Part shown: positions 11,101 through 20,100 of the stretch, one piece after another
Numbering within the stretch: the first letter of the stretch is position 1
How the letters are laid out: each line of letters starts with the position of its first letter
Assembly: GCA_905221605.1 (NCBI GenBank)
Contig: CAJNDS010000055.1
Coordinates: 64,001 to 128,000, forward strand
Length of the DNA stretch: 64,000 nucleotides
Origin: Symbiodinium natans
Taxonomy: Eukaryota > Sar > Dinophyceae > Suessiales > Symbiodiniaceae
Direction of reading: 5' to 3'
Translations under genes and position numbers: made by a program
Notes under the pieces: generated by a model
The model's input: the letters and a program-made list of their open reading frames with translations, nothing else
What the model was told of the DNA's origin: nothing
Database searches by the model: none

Positions 11101-14100
11101 GCTGTGTTTTGCTTTCCTGCACACTTTGGTTCGCCCGGAGTTTCCAGTGGGACTTTTCCTGGGATTGCTTCTACGTCGGTTTCCCCCCCAAATTAGGACT
11201 TTCTTCTTTGGGTTGGATTCCCGCCTTCCTTGCGGAGAACTGGTCAACTTCTCAGGGTTCCTTCCCTCTCTCTCTCTCTCTCTCCCGCACGCATGGCCCC
11301 CCCCGAAAGGAAGGCCGCCCCGAGGGGCGCGTGAAGTCCAAGGGTCAGTTTGTTCGGAAGGTCCGCGGTCTTCGCGGTCCGAAAATGACTTACAGGAATG
11401 TGGTGCCCCTTCGTTAGTTAACACCCGATCAGTAGCTGAAGTGCGAAGGTCCGAAATCCTCGAATCCACTCCCCCCCTAATCTTATGGTTGAGGTTTCCC
11501 ACTCTGTACTTCCTGCGTTGTCTATTGTACTTGCCTGGCCGGGGGTGGTGGTTTTCCTCGCTATGTACGTAATGAGTACAGGGGTCTTCCCTCTCTCTCT
11601 CTCTCTCTCTCCCTGGAGAGGGGCCGTGCCTAGGCGGGCTAAATCATTTGAAACACGAGGATTAGTTCACTCTCCGATGTGAGAAGCTGGCATATGTCCA
11701 CACAGCACGAATGGGCAGGGCTTAATGCAGAAGATTGAAGCTCCGCCCAGCGGAAAGTACCAAACAACTATCCCCTGCACAGCAATTACAGACCGACTCC
11801 CGAAACAGCTCATGTTGAGCTGTGCATGCTGATTCCCCCCGAATGTGGCATGATGGCTGCCCCCGAGATGTGAGGTGACTCTTCTTTAGGGGATGAGCGA
11901 TTCCCCACTATTCGGGGCTCCGGTTGATCATGGGGTAACTGCGTCCACAGCCTGCCATGCCTTTCGCGGAGTTGCGTTCTCGGGGCACGCACAAGCAAAG
12001 CTTGCTAAATTCTGCTAAATATTTCGGATGGTTGACCCGGTTGCTACGATCTACGCTGCACAAGCTGAAGGTCAACAGCGAAACACCTTTGCTTTACTCT
12101 TGGTCTAGCAGGGGTGCGTCAGGAGGAGCAGTCTAAGCGGGCCCATTCCGTTTATCAAAAAAAGGGCACAAGCCGCGTTCTTGCAGACTGGCTTCTGGGA
12201 GTAACACGCGCAATTGTCTGCTGTCCGATAGGGGATTTACTCCTCGGTTGGCAGGATTCTCGGGATTGCAGACCGGGGCCACGAGGCCACAAAGGTGCGG
12301 TCAAGCCACCACACAGGCAACAGCTTGACTTCCTCGCTGCAGAAACACCCAGCGTCAGCAAGCTCAACATGCAGACCTGCACCCCTGACGAGAAACCTAT
12401 CTCCGGTCCCATGCGCCTGGCCCAAGCTTAAGCCACCCAAGCCGACTGTAGTGCCTGGACAGCACAGCTGGCAGGGTACGGCATGCAGTGACGGCTTCTC
12501 TCGTTCTGTGCATTCTCCATTCTCCCCCCACCTCTGCGGCCATTTAATGCCATGGCAGTGCTCTGGCGTCGAGCCGCGGCCAGTTTGGATGGGCTCATGC
12601 CACCGGATCCCCCGCCCAGCCCTGGCATTGATGGCAGCCCTGGCATCCCTAAGCCAAGCGCGCTGTTTCTACGGGCGCTGGCAGCAGGAGGCCAGGGCAG
12701 CACCCGCTTGTTGCTGTTGTTACCTCAGCAAAGGAGGGATCGGAGTTCTGAAGCTGTTAGACAGTTAGACTCACTGACTCACTCCAAAAAAGAGTTTCTC
12801 CGTGCTATCGAGCTCTCTCTTCTTCCGAGGGGCTGGAGGAGGAGGTGACCAAGTTGCCGAAGGACACTTTTGGGCCGCTGGGACTTGGTGGCACCGTCGA
12901 GCTGCCGGGCGTGCCGGAGACGGACACCCTGGGGCTGGGCGTGGTGCCCACTTCCTCCTTGGACTCCTGGAGAGAAAGCTTCGCTTTTGGAGGAAGCTGC
13001 GCTTTTGGAGAAAGTGGAGAAAGCTTCGCTTGCCACTCTCTCTCTCTCTCTCATGTTTGCGACTTGTCACAGTCCCATGAAACTGCAGTGGAACAGGAAG
13101 CACTGCTGGCGTGATTGTCCTGGTCTGACTCCCTCAAAGACAATCGCATTGGCGACCTCAAGCGAAAGCAGGTCGGATCCAGAGAATGAGGAACTGCTGG
13201 CGGCAACAATCCGGCCTTTGTCCGGAGACTAGTGAGCTCTGACTCATTCGAGGCTGCTTCAATATTCCTCCAGATCCTGAACATCAAGTGACAGAGCTTG
13301 ACATGTTACACGAACACTTACACACAACACAGCAGGCTGCAGAAGTCCTTTGGATGCCGGCTTCACATGAACTAGCCTCAGGAGGAAGAAGACGAGAGGC
13401 TTGCGCTAGCGAAGGCTCTGCCAATCGCCAGATCGCACCCCGAATACTGAAAGCACTACCCCTGTTCCCAAGAAGTCTCTGTTTACGTCGAGAACGCGGA
13501 GCCCTTCTGACCTCCTCTTAGTGTTTTCATCCATGGCCTGACTGCTTCAATGTGAGAAAACACGAGATTTGCTGAAAACGTTGGGCACAGCAAATGCTTG
13601 GATGCATGGCTGGCTTTGAAGCAGAAGAAGAAGAAAACAATTTGGAAGTAGGACGCCCTCAACGACGTCCGCACAAAGAAAAACCGAGGGCGGCATGTCC
13701 TTTCAATGCAACAGGCGCTAAATTGGCCTCTGCTTGTTTGGCGATTCTCGCGCTTAAGCCTGCACGTGCTTTATGGTTATCCTATATGAAAGCTTGCAAG
13801 GGACTGTCCGAACAACGATAACCTCATCCCTTGACGATTCCGGTGGCGATTGTGGTGTGCAACGGTTTAAGTCCAGCTGGGGTGTCAACATCTTTCCGCT
13901 TGACCTTGGTAAGCCTCTGGTTCGCGGAACACAAACTCAAGTTTACCAGCGCTGCGGGGCTTGGCAACCGTGCACGACGCTGTATTTTGGACCTTACCTG
14001 TCCGAGAACGTGAACAGCATTGAGGTTTAATCAGCCTTGTGCAAGACATAAGCTGTATATTGGAACTGCGCTGGTCGCACACTGCAAAATAGCAAAAAGA

Positions 14101-14887
14101 TTCAGAACGAGAAGACGAAGAGAGTGCTGCCACAGGTCGGAGGCAGGAAGTGGCACTAGACCATCAAGAATCATGTTGCCGCCGTAGTGGCGCTGTCTCT
14201 GTTTCGTCAGGTTCTGACTTCTCCTTTTTGACCTCGCACTTTGCGGAGCCTTCTGCTTGTCTCAGCTCCTATGGCATTGCGCTGACTTTACATCGGTACA
14301 CTCTCAGCAAGGTGTCAGTATGCACTGAATCGAGTGGGGCCCCCCCCCCCAGTCTCTCCGTCTCTCTCTCTCTTTCTCCCTCTCTCCCCCTCTCTCCCTC
14401 CCTACCTCCCCCCCTCTCTCTCTCTGTCTCCCTCTCTCTGGCTCTCTCTCTCGCTCTCGCTCTCTCTCACTGAGCGAGTCCTCGATTTCCTTCTGGAGCT
14501 TACATTTTTCCTGTGTTGGCTCGCAGAAGCACTTTAGGTGCAACTATACGATACTCAGTCGTGGAAGGCAGGAAAGCTTGAGAAGTTTCCTTGGAAGAAG
14601 GAGGGGGCTTATGAACTGTCAGCACATGATGCTTTTGCGGATTGCGCCTCCTCTTGCCATTCCTTGGATGCAAGCGCTGTGAGCACTGGCAGACATGAGT
14701 GGGACGAGCCTGACAGCGTTTGATCCAACCACTTCGGGAGCTTCTTGCTGGTAGCCTACCCTGGTCTGGCCACAGGGCTAGCTCAAGCCTTCAGCCAGGA
14801 TACCCTGGCAGTCGCAACCTCTCGATCGTGTGCCAGTGCCAGTTTTGACAGAAGGTCCTGAAAGCTAAGCTTGTCAGGGTCTGCCAT
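2804..14887 (-). CDS. EAG/CNG-type voltage-sensing cation channel (multi-exon gene)
   Basis: Overview of a gene rebuilt from more than 20 short minus-strand exons, listed separately below. Order: N-terminal helix (14887), Ser/Pro- and Gly/Met-rich linkers, S1, S2, S3, S4 with Arg every third residue, S5, pore helix, S6, C-linker and a cyclic-nucleotide-binding-like domain, then a tail at 3.5-2.8 kb. Most junctions join in phase with GT, GC or GA donors and AG acceptors, and joined segments match the S1-S6 plan of the EAG/CNG superfamily. Such proteins form tetrameric plasma-membrane cation channels. The pore reads LTQFTPASME and has no GYG filter, so potassium selectivity is not implied. One intron (3.74-5.13 kb) is packed with microsatellites. 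Gaps remain in the N-terminal part and between S5 and the pore. The family call is firm; the ligand and ion are not known. Confidence 0.88.
3415..3496 (-). CDS. channel gene, C-terminal tail exon
   Basis: The minus strand reads DNPDTLSDIWADEEALFDWA then TRALGQ, ending in a CAG|GT donor at 3415. It is strongly protein-like and acidic, and lies beyond the cNMP-binding-like domain with the microsatellite intron between them. Confidence 0.6.
3683..3724. repeat. dispersed GC hairpin element, copy A
   Basis: The element has terminal TGCACG...CGTGCA arms around an inner CCCC-GAA-GGGG hairpin followed by CCGCC. It sits beside pyrimidine microsatellite. Related copies are at 4213, 4527, 4985 and 11286. 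Confidence 0.55.
3750..4035 (+). repeat. pyrimidine microsatellite, (TTCTATC)-type tetranucleotide array
   Basis: A long run of CTTTCTAT units, with CT and TTTC at the edges, is purely pyrimidine plus A on the plus strand. Open frames across it in several registers are low-complexity artefacts and are not genes. Confidence 0.95.
4040..4212 (+). repeat. (CTCGCT)n hexanucleotide array grading into (CT)n
   Basis: About 15 copies of a CTCGCT unit are followed by about 80 bases of CT dinucleotide. The abrupt change of unit suggests the hexamer arose inside an older CT tract. Confidence 0.95.
4213..4302. repeat. dispersed GC hairpin element, copy B with second hairpin
   Basis: It follows directly on (CT)n. 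First hairpin: CTCCC-TGGA-GGGAG. After TCAGTT comes a second hairpin, GGCTGCG-ATGGT-CGCAGCC (4284-4302). The order and spacing match copy E at 11.3 kb. Confidence 0.55.
4325..4350 (+). repeat. (CT)n microsatellite
   Basis: A short CT dinucleotide tract, one of several in this intron of the channel gene. Confidence 0.9.
4455..4512 (+). repeat. (CT)n microsatellite
   Basis: A CT dinucleotide tract with a single CCC interruption. It is followed directly by hairpin copy C. Confidence 0.9.
4527..4575. repeat. dispersed GC hairpin element, copy C
   Basis: TGCGCAC and GCGTGCA arms surround an inner CCCTC...GGAGGG hairpin and a GGCCGCCC motif. Downstream, the GTGTGGTCCCCTTC stretch (about 4659) resembles the GTGGTGCCCCTTC downstream of copy E. 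Confidence 0.5.
4760..4985 (+). repeat. (TTCGTC)n and (TTC)n microsatellites
   Basis: About eleven TTCGTC hexamers (to about 4830) are followed by about 40 TTC triplets. Long poly-Phe, poly-Ser, poly-Lys or poly-Arg readings here are artefacts of the repeat. Confidence 0.95.
4985..5040. repeat. dispersed GC hairpin element, copy D (diverged)
   Basis: A GGACCCCC-GGCGA-GGGGTCC stem and a GGCCG-CGA-CGGCC stem follow the TTC tract. The position relative to the microsatellite is the same as in the other copies. Confidence 0.45.
5097..5123 (+). repeat. (CT)n microsatellite
   Basis: A CT dinucleotide tract at the right edge of the repeat-rich intron. A weak further hairpin-like copy follows at 5125-5160. 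Confidence 0.9.
5247..5283 (-). CDS. channel gene exon: end of cNMP-binding-like domain
   Basis: A CTAG acceptor opens onto YASMFCKYFSHL, the aromatic-rich C-helix segment that closes this domain in the family. It joins in phase to the exon at 5386 (CA|G). Confidence 0.65.
5355..5386 (-). CDS. channel gene exon: cNMP-binding-like domain helix
   Basis: It reads DEKPVRQLVA with a CAAG acceptor and a GA-type donor. Phase 2 joins to the next exon as a Gln codon. Confidence 0.6.
5611..5695 (-). CDS. channel gene exon: cNMP-binding-like domain core
   Basis: One base plus 28 codons: LCEAALWVKWQHNGTAQTSG then GCELISVD, with a GC donor. It aligns with the phosphate-binding-cassette region of CNB domains, but the FGE-A-L motif reads LCEAALW and the Arg that normally binds the cyclic phosphate is not seen. 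Ligand binding is therefore doubtful. Confidence 0.75.
6009..6082 (-). CDS. channel gene exon: cNMP-binding-like domain, first beta strands
   Basis: After CTCAG it reads ATHMYFVIGGVLDYKADESE then EKAA. The T-x-MYFV-x-x-G-x-L core is the family's typical beta-hairpin. The phase-2 end joins to the exon at 5695. Confidence 0.8.
6184..6288 (-). CDS. channel gene exon: C-linker end and start of CNB-like domain
   Basis: Exactly 35 codons, with an AAG acceptor and an AAC|GTGACT donor. It reads VCNVCFSMQSRKIYSTALTE, then KSLSTSQELITSGEN, the expected lead-in to the beta roll. Confidence 0.72.
6611..6669 (-). CDS. channel gene exon: C-linker helices
   Basis: Two bases plus 19 codons reading TKLMIGAELLFEIFSASAH, between a TTTCAG acceptor and a CAT|GTACCA donor. 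The pattern fits the C-linker of EAG/CNG channels. Confidence 0.65.
6811..6852 (-). CDS. channel gene exon: C-linker helix
   Basis: A GCCAG acceptor opens onto VSAPLKARVLQSVK. It follows in phase 0 from the exon ending AAC AGT|GT at 6934. The donor is not fixed. Confidence 0.6.
6934..6968 (-). CDS. channel gene exon: post-S6 helix
   Basis: It reads SLLRRYMQQNS and ends at a GT donor. LLRRY is typical of the segment just after S6 in this channel type. The left boundary is approximate. Confidence 0.6.
7044..7193 (-). CDS. channel gene exon: S6 helix
   Basis: A GGCAG acceptor opens onto VTPKNEIERLFNVVVIISAM, then VIFSTFISAITNAMNQLRNL. This is a clear inner pore helix. It completes the Met-Glu-Val sequence started by the pore exon (GAG|GC donor). 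Confidence 0.85.
7253..7307 (-). CDS. channel gene exon: pore helix and filter
   Basis: Exactly one base plus 18 codons: YFTALHWSLTQFTPASME, with a GC donor. The HWSLTQFTPASM pattern is the P-loop of EAG/CNG-like channels; the GYG or GFG filter is absent. Confidence 0.88.
7380..7417 (-). CDS. channel gene exon: S5-pore turret
   Basis: It reads ADTDILSAKLAY and ends at a GC donor (AA|GCAGCTC) whose phase rebuilds Lys before the pore exon. The acceptor is CTACAG. Confidence 0.65.
7519..7602 (-). CDS. channel gene exon: S5 helix
   Basis: It reads YLGTFSPARIAFIMLLNHMV, then ACVWFWIG, a textbook S5 with the NH-x2-AC-x-W signature. The left junction shares a GAG repeat with the exon at 8027. The donor is not resolved. 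Confidence 0.85.
8027..8064 (-). CDS. channel gene exon: S4-S5 linker
   Basis: It reads RFNELLEHVQSE after a GTGCCAG acceptor. The GA-type donor at 8150 plus this exon rebuilds Gly (G|GA). Confidence 0.75.
8150..8201 (-). CDS. channel gene exon: S4 voltage sensor
   Basis: Seventeen codons plus one base: AVRFLRLLRLLRLLKAH. Arg or Lys at every third residue (R3, R6, R9, R12, K15) is the voltage-sensor signature. Confidence 0.9.
8341..8382 (-). CDS. channel gene exon: S3-S4
   Basis: Exactly 14 codons, DWVINFLDWTDSQS, between TTCAG and AGC|GTC. It joins in phase 0 to VAIVTI upstream and to the S4 exon downstream. Confidence 0.82.
8596..8684 (-). CDS. channel gene exon: S2-S3
   Basis: Two bases plus 29 codons: AGIIEMRLRKIAWNYCKSWL, then PLDVAIVTI, with a GT donor. 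The frame from S2 is kept only if the intron is cut within the repeat TTGCGG present at both ends. Confidence 0.82.
8752..8792 (-). CDS. channel gene exon: S2
   Basis: It reads TFDIPLSFLVGFA. The acceptor GGAG and a GC donor upstream rebuild Trp, giving IYWTFDIP, the usual S2 start of this family. Confidence 0.82.
8933..9045 (-). CDS. channel gene exon: S1
   Basis: Thirty-seven codons plus two bases: VFGLLLIIYDLIWLPMQVFD, then QEDTNFSIVMGVLSSIY, with a GC donor (TG|GCCGGG). A clear S1 helix with the YDLIW-x-P motif. Confidence 0.88.
9650..11265. other. intron-like stretch of different character
   Basis: This lies inside the channel gene between linker exons and S1. Long open frames occur on both strands (for example 10087-10536 and 10909-11502 minus), but none shows a domain. 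Splicing evidence places it in an intron; an inserted, decayed element is possible. Confidence 0.3.
11268..11382. repeat. dispersed GC hairpin element, copy E, with (CT)n
   Basis: A (CT)9 tract, then GCACGC...GCGTG arms around a CCCCCCCC-GAAA-GG hairpin, then TCAGTT and a second hairpin, CCGCG-GTCTT-CGCGG. It has the same order as copy B, with changed but still paired stems. Confidence 0.55.
11590..11645. repeat. (CT)n plus shortened hairpin element, copy F
   Basis: A CT tract is followed by CCCTGGAGAGGGGCCG, a truncated version of the same hairpin. Confidence 0.4.
12274..12336 (-). CDS. channel gene exon: cytosolic segment before S1
   Basis: A TTCTGCAG acceptor opens onto EEVKLLPVWWLDRTFVASWP, ending at CG|GTCTGC. 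The E-x-x-LLPVW motif resembles the segment preceding S1 in related channels. Confidence 0.6.
12541..12673 (-). CDS. channel gene exon: Gly/Met/Pro linker
   Basis: It reads ARRNSALGLGMPGLPSMPGL, then GGGSGGMSPSKLAAARRQST, with a GT donor. RRNS and RRQS are basophilic kinase-type sites, so phosphorylation of this cytosolic linker is plausible. Confidence 0.55.
12810..12966 (-). CDS. channel gene exon: Ser/Pro-rich linker
   Basis: A TCTCCAG acceptor opens onto ESKEEVGTTPSPRVSVSGTP, then a Ser/Pro run to EEERAR. Disordered cytosolic linker; the donor is uncertain. Confidence 0.55.
13033..13053 (+). repeat. (CT)n microsatellite
   Basis: A short CT tract within an intron of the channel gene. Confidence 0.85.
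14350..14470 (+). repeat. (CT)n/CCCT pyrimidine tract
   Basis: An imperfect CT array directly after the donor (CTCA|GTGAGAG on the minus strand) of the second channel exon, so the intron starts in GA repeats. Confidence 0.85.
14471..14510 (-). CDS. channel gene exon 2: coiled-coil continuation
   Basis: Thirteen codons plus one base: EKCKLQKEIEDSL, between AACACAG and GTGAGAG. It continues the helix of exon 1 in phase 0. Confidence 0.65.
14804..14887 (-). CDS. channel gene exon 1: start codon and N-terminal helix
   Basis: The ATG at 14887 begins MADPDKLSFQDLLSKLALAH, then DREVATAR, ending exactly at AGG|GTATCC. The short amphipathic N-terminus continues as a coiled coil. Linking it to the channel rests on phase, strand and order. 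Confidence 0.62.
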
Positions 14888-14999
14888 GGCGGAGCAGCCC
14901 CGGCTCTTCTACGAATCTTCGACGTGCCGCACCGGCGATGTGCAGGTTGTTGGGACTGCGGGGTTGGAAACACGTCGGGACGACTATGTACACTTTGGC

Positions 15000-17900
15000 T
15001 ACAGCGCAACGGCTGAACTGGACCAAAGAGGGTTGTAAAGACATGTTGCTTTGCTGACACAAGGTGCCGGATGTGGCCAAGGCCACTTGCCAACCCTCTT
15101 GGCTTGGGCCAAGAAACTGAGAGCGCAAAGTTCGATTGCAGGCTAGCAAGGGGCCAGCACGAAACTGGAACCATCCCGCCTGTTCAAAGCGCTGCAAGCA
15201 AGGCTGCAAACCCTGACATGCCTAAAGAACCGAGGGGCAACGGCCATGCACGGCGTACACGCGCGTTGTAGCTCCCTCCCGGAGCCAGGCATCAGCACAA
15301 GGTTGGGAGAGCAGGAAGCCTCAGCGATGTGTCGTAGAGACTTGTGGCTCGGGGTCCCCGAGTGCTGGCAAAGCACGCAAACACAGCGGCCACAGATGCG
15401 ACAGTGGTGCCGCGGCCGCAGACGGCCTTGGTCTCAACAGCGCCAGCGCTTCTGATTCGCTATAGTCTTGTAGAGAAAAAATGAGACAGCCTCTGATAGC
15501 CTCTGTAAGGCAAACACGACGGCCCAGTGGTGCACTGCAAATAGAACAATTCTCGGCATCGTCATCCCAGCCTCATAGCGACCGCATTCTTCTTCGGCAG
15601 TTTTGAAATGTGTGGGCGTAGGGTGCGTCCAAGGATCGGTCTCGGGTGCTTACGTCAAAGTCCTCGATGCAACTGCTGCACGAAGTTTCGGGCCCCAGCT
15701 GCGGAGGTGAGCTGGCCTGGAGAGACCGCAGCCAGCGTCAACCGTGAGAAGCTGCGGAAAAAAGACTCAGATGATGCTGACAGGCGACCACAGATCCGAA
15801 GCGCCTCTGCGGGGTGTCGGGAAGGGCTGTGAAGACAGGTTAAGTGGTGCGAATGCAGCATTGGCTGTGACGCTTGGAGTTCAGCCCTGCACGATCCTGT
15901 AAGTCTGAGCATACGGGCGGGGCCTCGCAAGCTGGTGGGCTTCTTCTCCTTGTGCAAGCAGGGCTGCTAGGCCATCAAGCTGGTCCTCAGTTGCTCGGCT
16001 CGCATCGAGCAAAAGAACTGGCAAACCCATATGCCAGCTTCGAGATGCCTCTGTTCACCAAGTACGTCAGAATAACTACGCGTTCCACACACTACTTCTT
16101 TTTTAGTGCATCAGAAGTGGACGTGGCACGTCGCACATCTCGCGCATATCTCGCTGCAGCTAAGCATATCGTCAACTTCCTGCTCAATTTCGTTGGCACC
16201 ACCACTCAACATCTTTCAGGAATGCTATATTGTTGCAAGTTGCGTCTGGCCAATCCCATAAGTCCCGCTACCTAAGGAGCTACGAAGAACTCCACCTGTC
16301 CTGCCTGACCATTTCGCTGAGACTCAGTGTCCATCCCAAGCAGGCATCCAGCTCGAGCTCAAGTCTCGCTCTTGGGCTACCGCGGTTTACTTTTTGCCAG
16401 GGCTCCACGCTGCGGAGAAACGCGCACGTTTGGGACAGCAACAATGCGCAAACTTACATTCTCGCAGACAAGCCAGCCCTGCCTCCATGGCTGCAATATG
16501 TTACAATATCATGCTACAGTATGTTACAAGTAGGGCTCGGGGTGCTTCACGCCTTCGCGATCAAGCCCATACAGAGTGCAGGTGCCGCAGCCAGGCCATT
16601 GTGCTGCCTGCAAACTGCGGTCTGCATCAGTGCTGCTGCCAGATACTGCTCGAGAAGCACGGGAAGGCAGCATGCCCGGAGCAAAACTGGCACTGAGGAA
16701 AGCACTCCCATAGCAAAGGGTCATGATTCAGGATGCGGCCGGTCAAGCTTAACCAGGCCTAATAAAGGCTTGCTACAGGGCTTTAGACCTCAACACGCAA
16801 GCCCTTGCTACGTTGCAATGAAGGCCCTAACTAGCACATGGCAATTCTTAACAGGTCGCCGAGACAACGCCCACTACAGTAACAGTGGGTCACTAAAACA
16901 CTATGCGTTCCATGGTCAGCGATACTTTGTGGGTCTTGAACATGCAAACTGCGAGCAGCCCGTTTTGAGCATCACCAGGCGTGGGCCAAGAGAGATCCGG
17001 CACTGATGACCAGTGATCTACTCTCGTTGTTCACGACTTGTACAGCAGAGGGGCCCATCAACCTCTTCTGCGCTGAACGAATCTCGGGAGATTTGGTGGT
17101 TCACAAAAGCGCACCCACACTTATCGCACGGGACACTATAACAAAGCTATTCTTCAAATGAAACTGATGCCCTGAAGCTGACCATAAATACATTCAACCG
17201 TCCTTTTGATCTCCTTCCATTTCATGGAATTAAGGGTATTGGATCGCAGTTGCTCGCAGCACACCCGCAAAATTGCAACCTCGTTTTCCCTGTTTGGGGC
17301 TTCAATTGTTCATATTTCTGAAGCTGCACGGAAAAAACAATCTTCTTTCCGCGACTTCCATCTGAGAAAGGGAACGCATGTTCTCCCAGCAGCGTGTACG
17401 GAAAGAAGGAACTTTTCCCTTCAGGTCAGAAGACGGAAAGATGGCTATTGTGCCGTGAAACCATAAGAAACCAGGTAATCTGAAAGACATGTTCAGACCT
17501 CAGTTGTCAACGAGTGGTCGTGGACCCGGATCCTGTCTCCCAGTTCTCTGCCAATTGGCTCCCTTCATGGCCACACTCTTGTCTTCTTGCCGTTCGATGG
17601 GTGTGCCGAGGAGTTGAATCCTGTCTCCCAAGAGGTTCCCTTCATGGCTACTTGCAGTCTGGCTTTCCATCTTTCAAGCTTATTGGCTTCCACACAATGG
17701 CTTGATGGACCAAAACACCTTTTCTCCGTGGTCCAAGTCCATGGAAAGGACGGACTCTTCCGTACATTGAATCGCGTAAAAAAAACCGCCATTGTTCCGT
17801 GAATGGGTTTCGCAATGACACAGAATTCACATCATTCTTCAAGCAGCTTCCTACACAATGGCTCCCGCAAAAAGGAGCCTTTTTTGGTAGTTTCGTGACT

Positions 17901-20100
17901 GGGTTCACCAATCGAGCAGAATTCATGTCGACACGTCGACATGACCTTTTAGACAATTCAAGCGGGCAGTCCACATTTCAACTTTCTTGCTTCCTACACA
18001 CACAGTGTGTCGCACACTGACACTGGTATGAACGGCTCTCTAAGATGTAGCAGGCCCAAGGAGGGACAAAACTATGCTGAAGCCTTGAACCGAAGCTGAG
18101 GGATGCTGAAAAAGGTCATTCAGCTAAAGAAGAACCTGGTGCTCGCACCCTTTTCGCCACATTGCGGTCGATGTTCGTGGGACCGAAAGTAGGCCTGTTG
18201 ATGAGCGACATTTTTGGTCTCTGAGTCTGGAACTTCTCAAGCTTCTGGAGTTGCATCCCTTGCAGGAGAAACAATGTCAAAACCTACAAGGAGGTAAAAG
18301 CCCCGAGTCTTGAAGGGAGCCATCCAAACCAGGAAAAGAAGATAAAAGGCGCAGACCAGAGAACATGGAACCGCCGAAGCCCGCACTTGACCCGCACTTC
18401 GACACCTTTTTCACTGCACAGCTTGCCGCTTGCCATCGCGAGTCAAATCCACTCCTAGCCGAATGATGGCAAAGGACTTGGGCAGAGCCTAGCAAAGATG
18501 CGGAAGTAGCCGAGCTTGCCTGCGTTTCTGTCACAGACCTATGCCTCGGCGACGCGCGGGATCTGTCGCAAGAGGGTCTGTACATGCACCATCTTCCTTC
18601 GGGTGCAACTTGTGGGTATCCAGTACATGGCCAGTAACAGCACACAAGGAGGACCGCAAGCTGTGACGGTGACCCCCAAGTAATTAGCGCAATGCTTCGT
18701 TTCCATATGTTCCATACTCTTTCGAATCATCGTCGCAAACGGACACACGACGGGACAGTTCTGAGGATTGCGTAATATTGCGTAGTTGCTGCGCACAAAA
18801 AATCACAACAGCGTGTTTCTTTGGAGAAACGAAGTCTCATCCGAAGCTTTCGGTGCAGGATTGCGTCAAGTTCAAAGTGACGGCAATCAGTATCCTATAG
18901 CATCCGAATCCTAATCAAAGTCCCGGCACGTGTGGCACAGCCAGCGGCGTTGTCATTGCCTTGTCGTAGTGGCGTTATCTAGTCCTCCTGGTCACCCAGA
19001 GCCGCGTGAACTGTTGGCTGCCAAGCGAATGGCTTCCTGGCTTGCTGTTGTATGTCTGCACATGCTGACAGCAAAAGCTGCCAGTCCAATCCGACAGCTT
19101 GCGAGATCAATTCTAGCATTTTCAAGACAGCAATGCATGCAAGAGGCGGGTTCAGCAGGTCCATGAGGATTGAGTTTCGCCGCTGCACCTGTCAACACTG
19201 ACCCTTCCCCCTGGAATTTGCATTCCTCGTGCAAAACCACGTCCACAAGTCGCCTCTTGCAACTCATTTCGCTCTCTGGCTGTCTGGCCCTTTTCGCGGC
19301 ATGCTCTAACCACTTGCAGTGGAAGGAATTCTCATCGTGCCAGGCCTGCCACCTCTCTGAGGTCATCCCAACTCTATCGGCACCGCGGGCCCTCGATTCA
19401 TCGCCTTGAAAATTGCCTGCTGGGTAAGTGAAACGTGGGCACCAGCCAGCTTCGATGTTTCAGCTATCTGGCTCCCATAACCACGGTCTTATTTTCCAGA
19501 GCATTCCTGAAAACATGTTGCAGGTGCCCAAATCTGCAGCAACGCTTACTCGTGAGCAGAAGCAGCAATGACGGCGGTCGATTCTCTCCTTTGGAGAGCC
19601 TCTGATTCTAAAAACATAGCTCGTTAACTGACTGGGGCTGGGACTGCCAGCCCCATTCTGAACATCTCCGAAAGCATGCGCTGTACACAAGGGCCAGCTT
19701 GGAATGTCAGGATGTCGTCCTGCCCACGGTTCATCTGGGCATGAGCTATGAGCACCCTGTGTCAAGTCCAGAAGCAGAACACGACGACACATTATTCACA
19801 TGCCGCCGCGCTCCTCAACTGCCAACTCCTAGCTGCCAAGCTGCCCAGGAAGATGAGGTTTTGCCTGCCAAGTACTTTTGCCTATTGCCGAGTACTCTAC
19901 CGCACACACACACACACACGTCCAAGTTCAGATATGAAGAGTAGGGTATATATTTCTTGTATCCCCAAAAGGACACCCGGTATATACACTCACCAATATG
20001 AAAAAGGAACCTTCTTTACACTCACCAATATTCAGTAATATAAACCCTGTTTCATATGAGCTGGGACGAGCTAAGTCTTCTTTTGGGGCCTCACGAGGAC
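15000..20100. other. region between the two channel genes
   Basis: No complete gene can be supported. Isolated protein-like minus-strand stretches (about 18.1-18.25 kb and 18.98-19.19 kb) lack domains. Small (AC)n at 19907-19920. 17.2-18.0 kb holds degenerate repeats, listed separately. Confidence 0.35.
17210..18010. repeat. degenerate repeats built on ACAATGGC-type units
   Basis: Several similar segments recur: TTCACGGAACAATGGC and TTCACGGCACAATAGC (minus strand, near 17800 and 17455), CACAATGGCT (about 17690 and 17855), CTGTCTCCCA (about 17532 and 17620), CCCTTCATGGC (about 17560 and 17638). The unit is diverged and its length is irregular. Confidence 0.4.
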
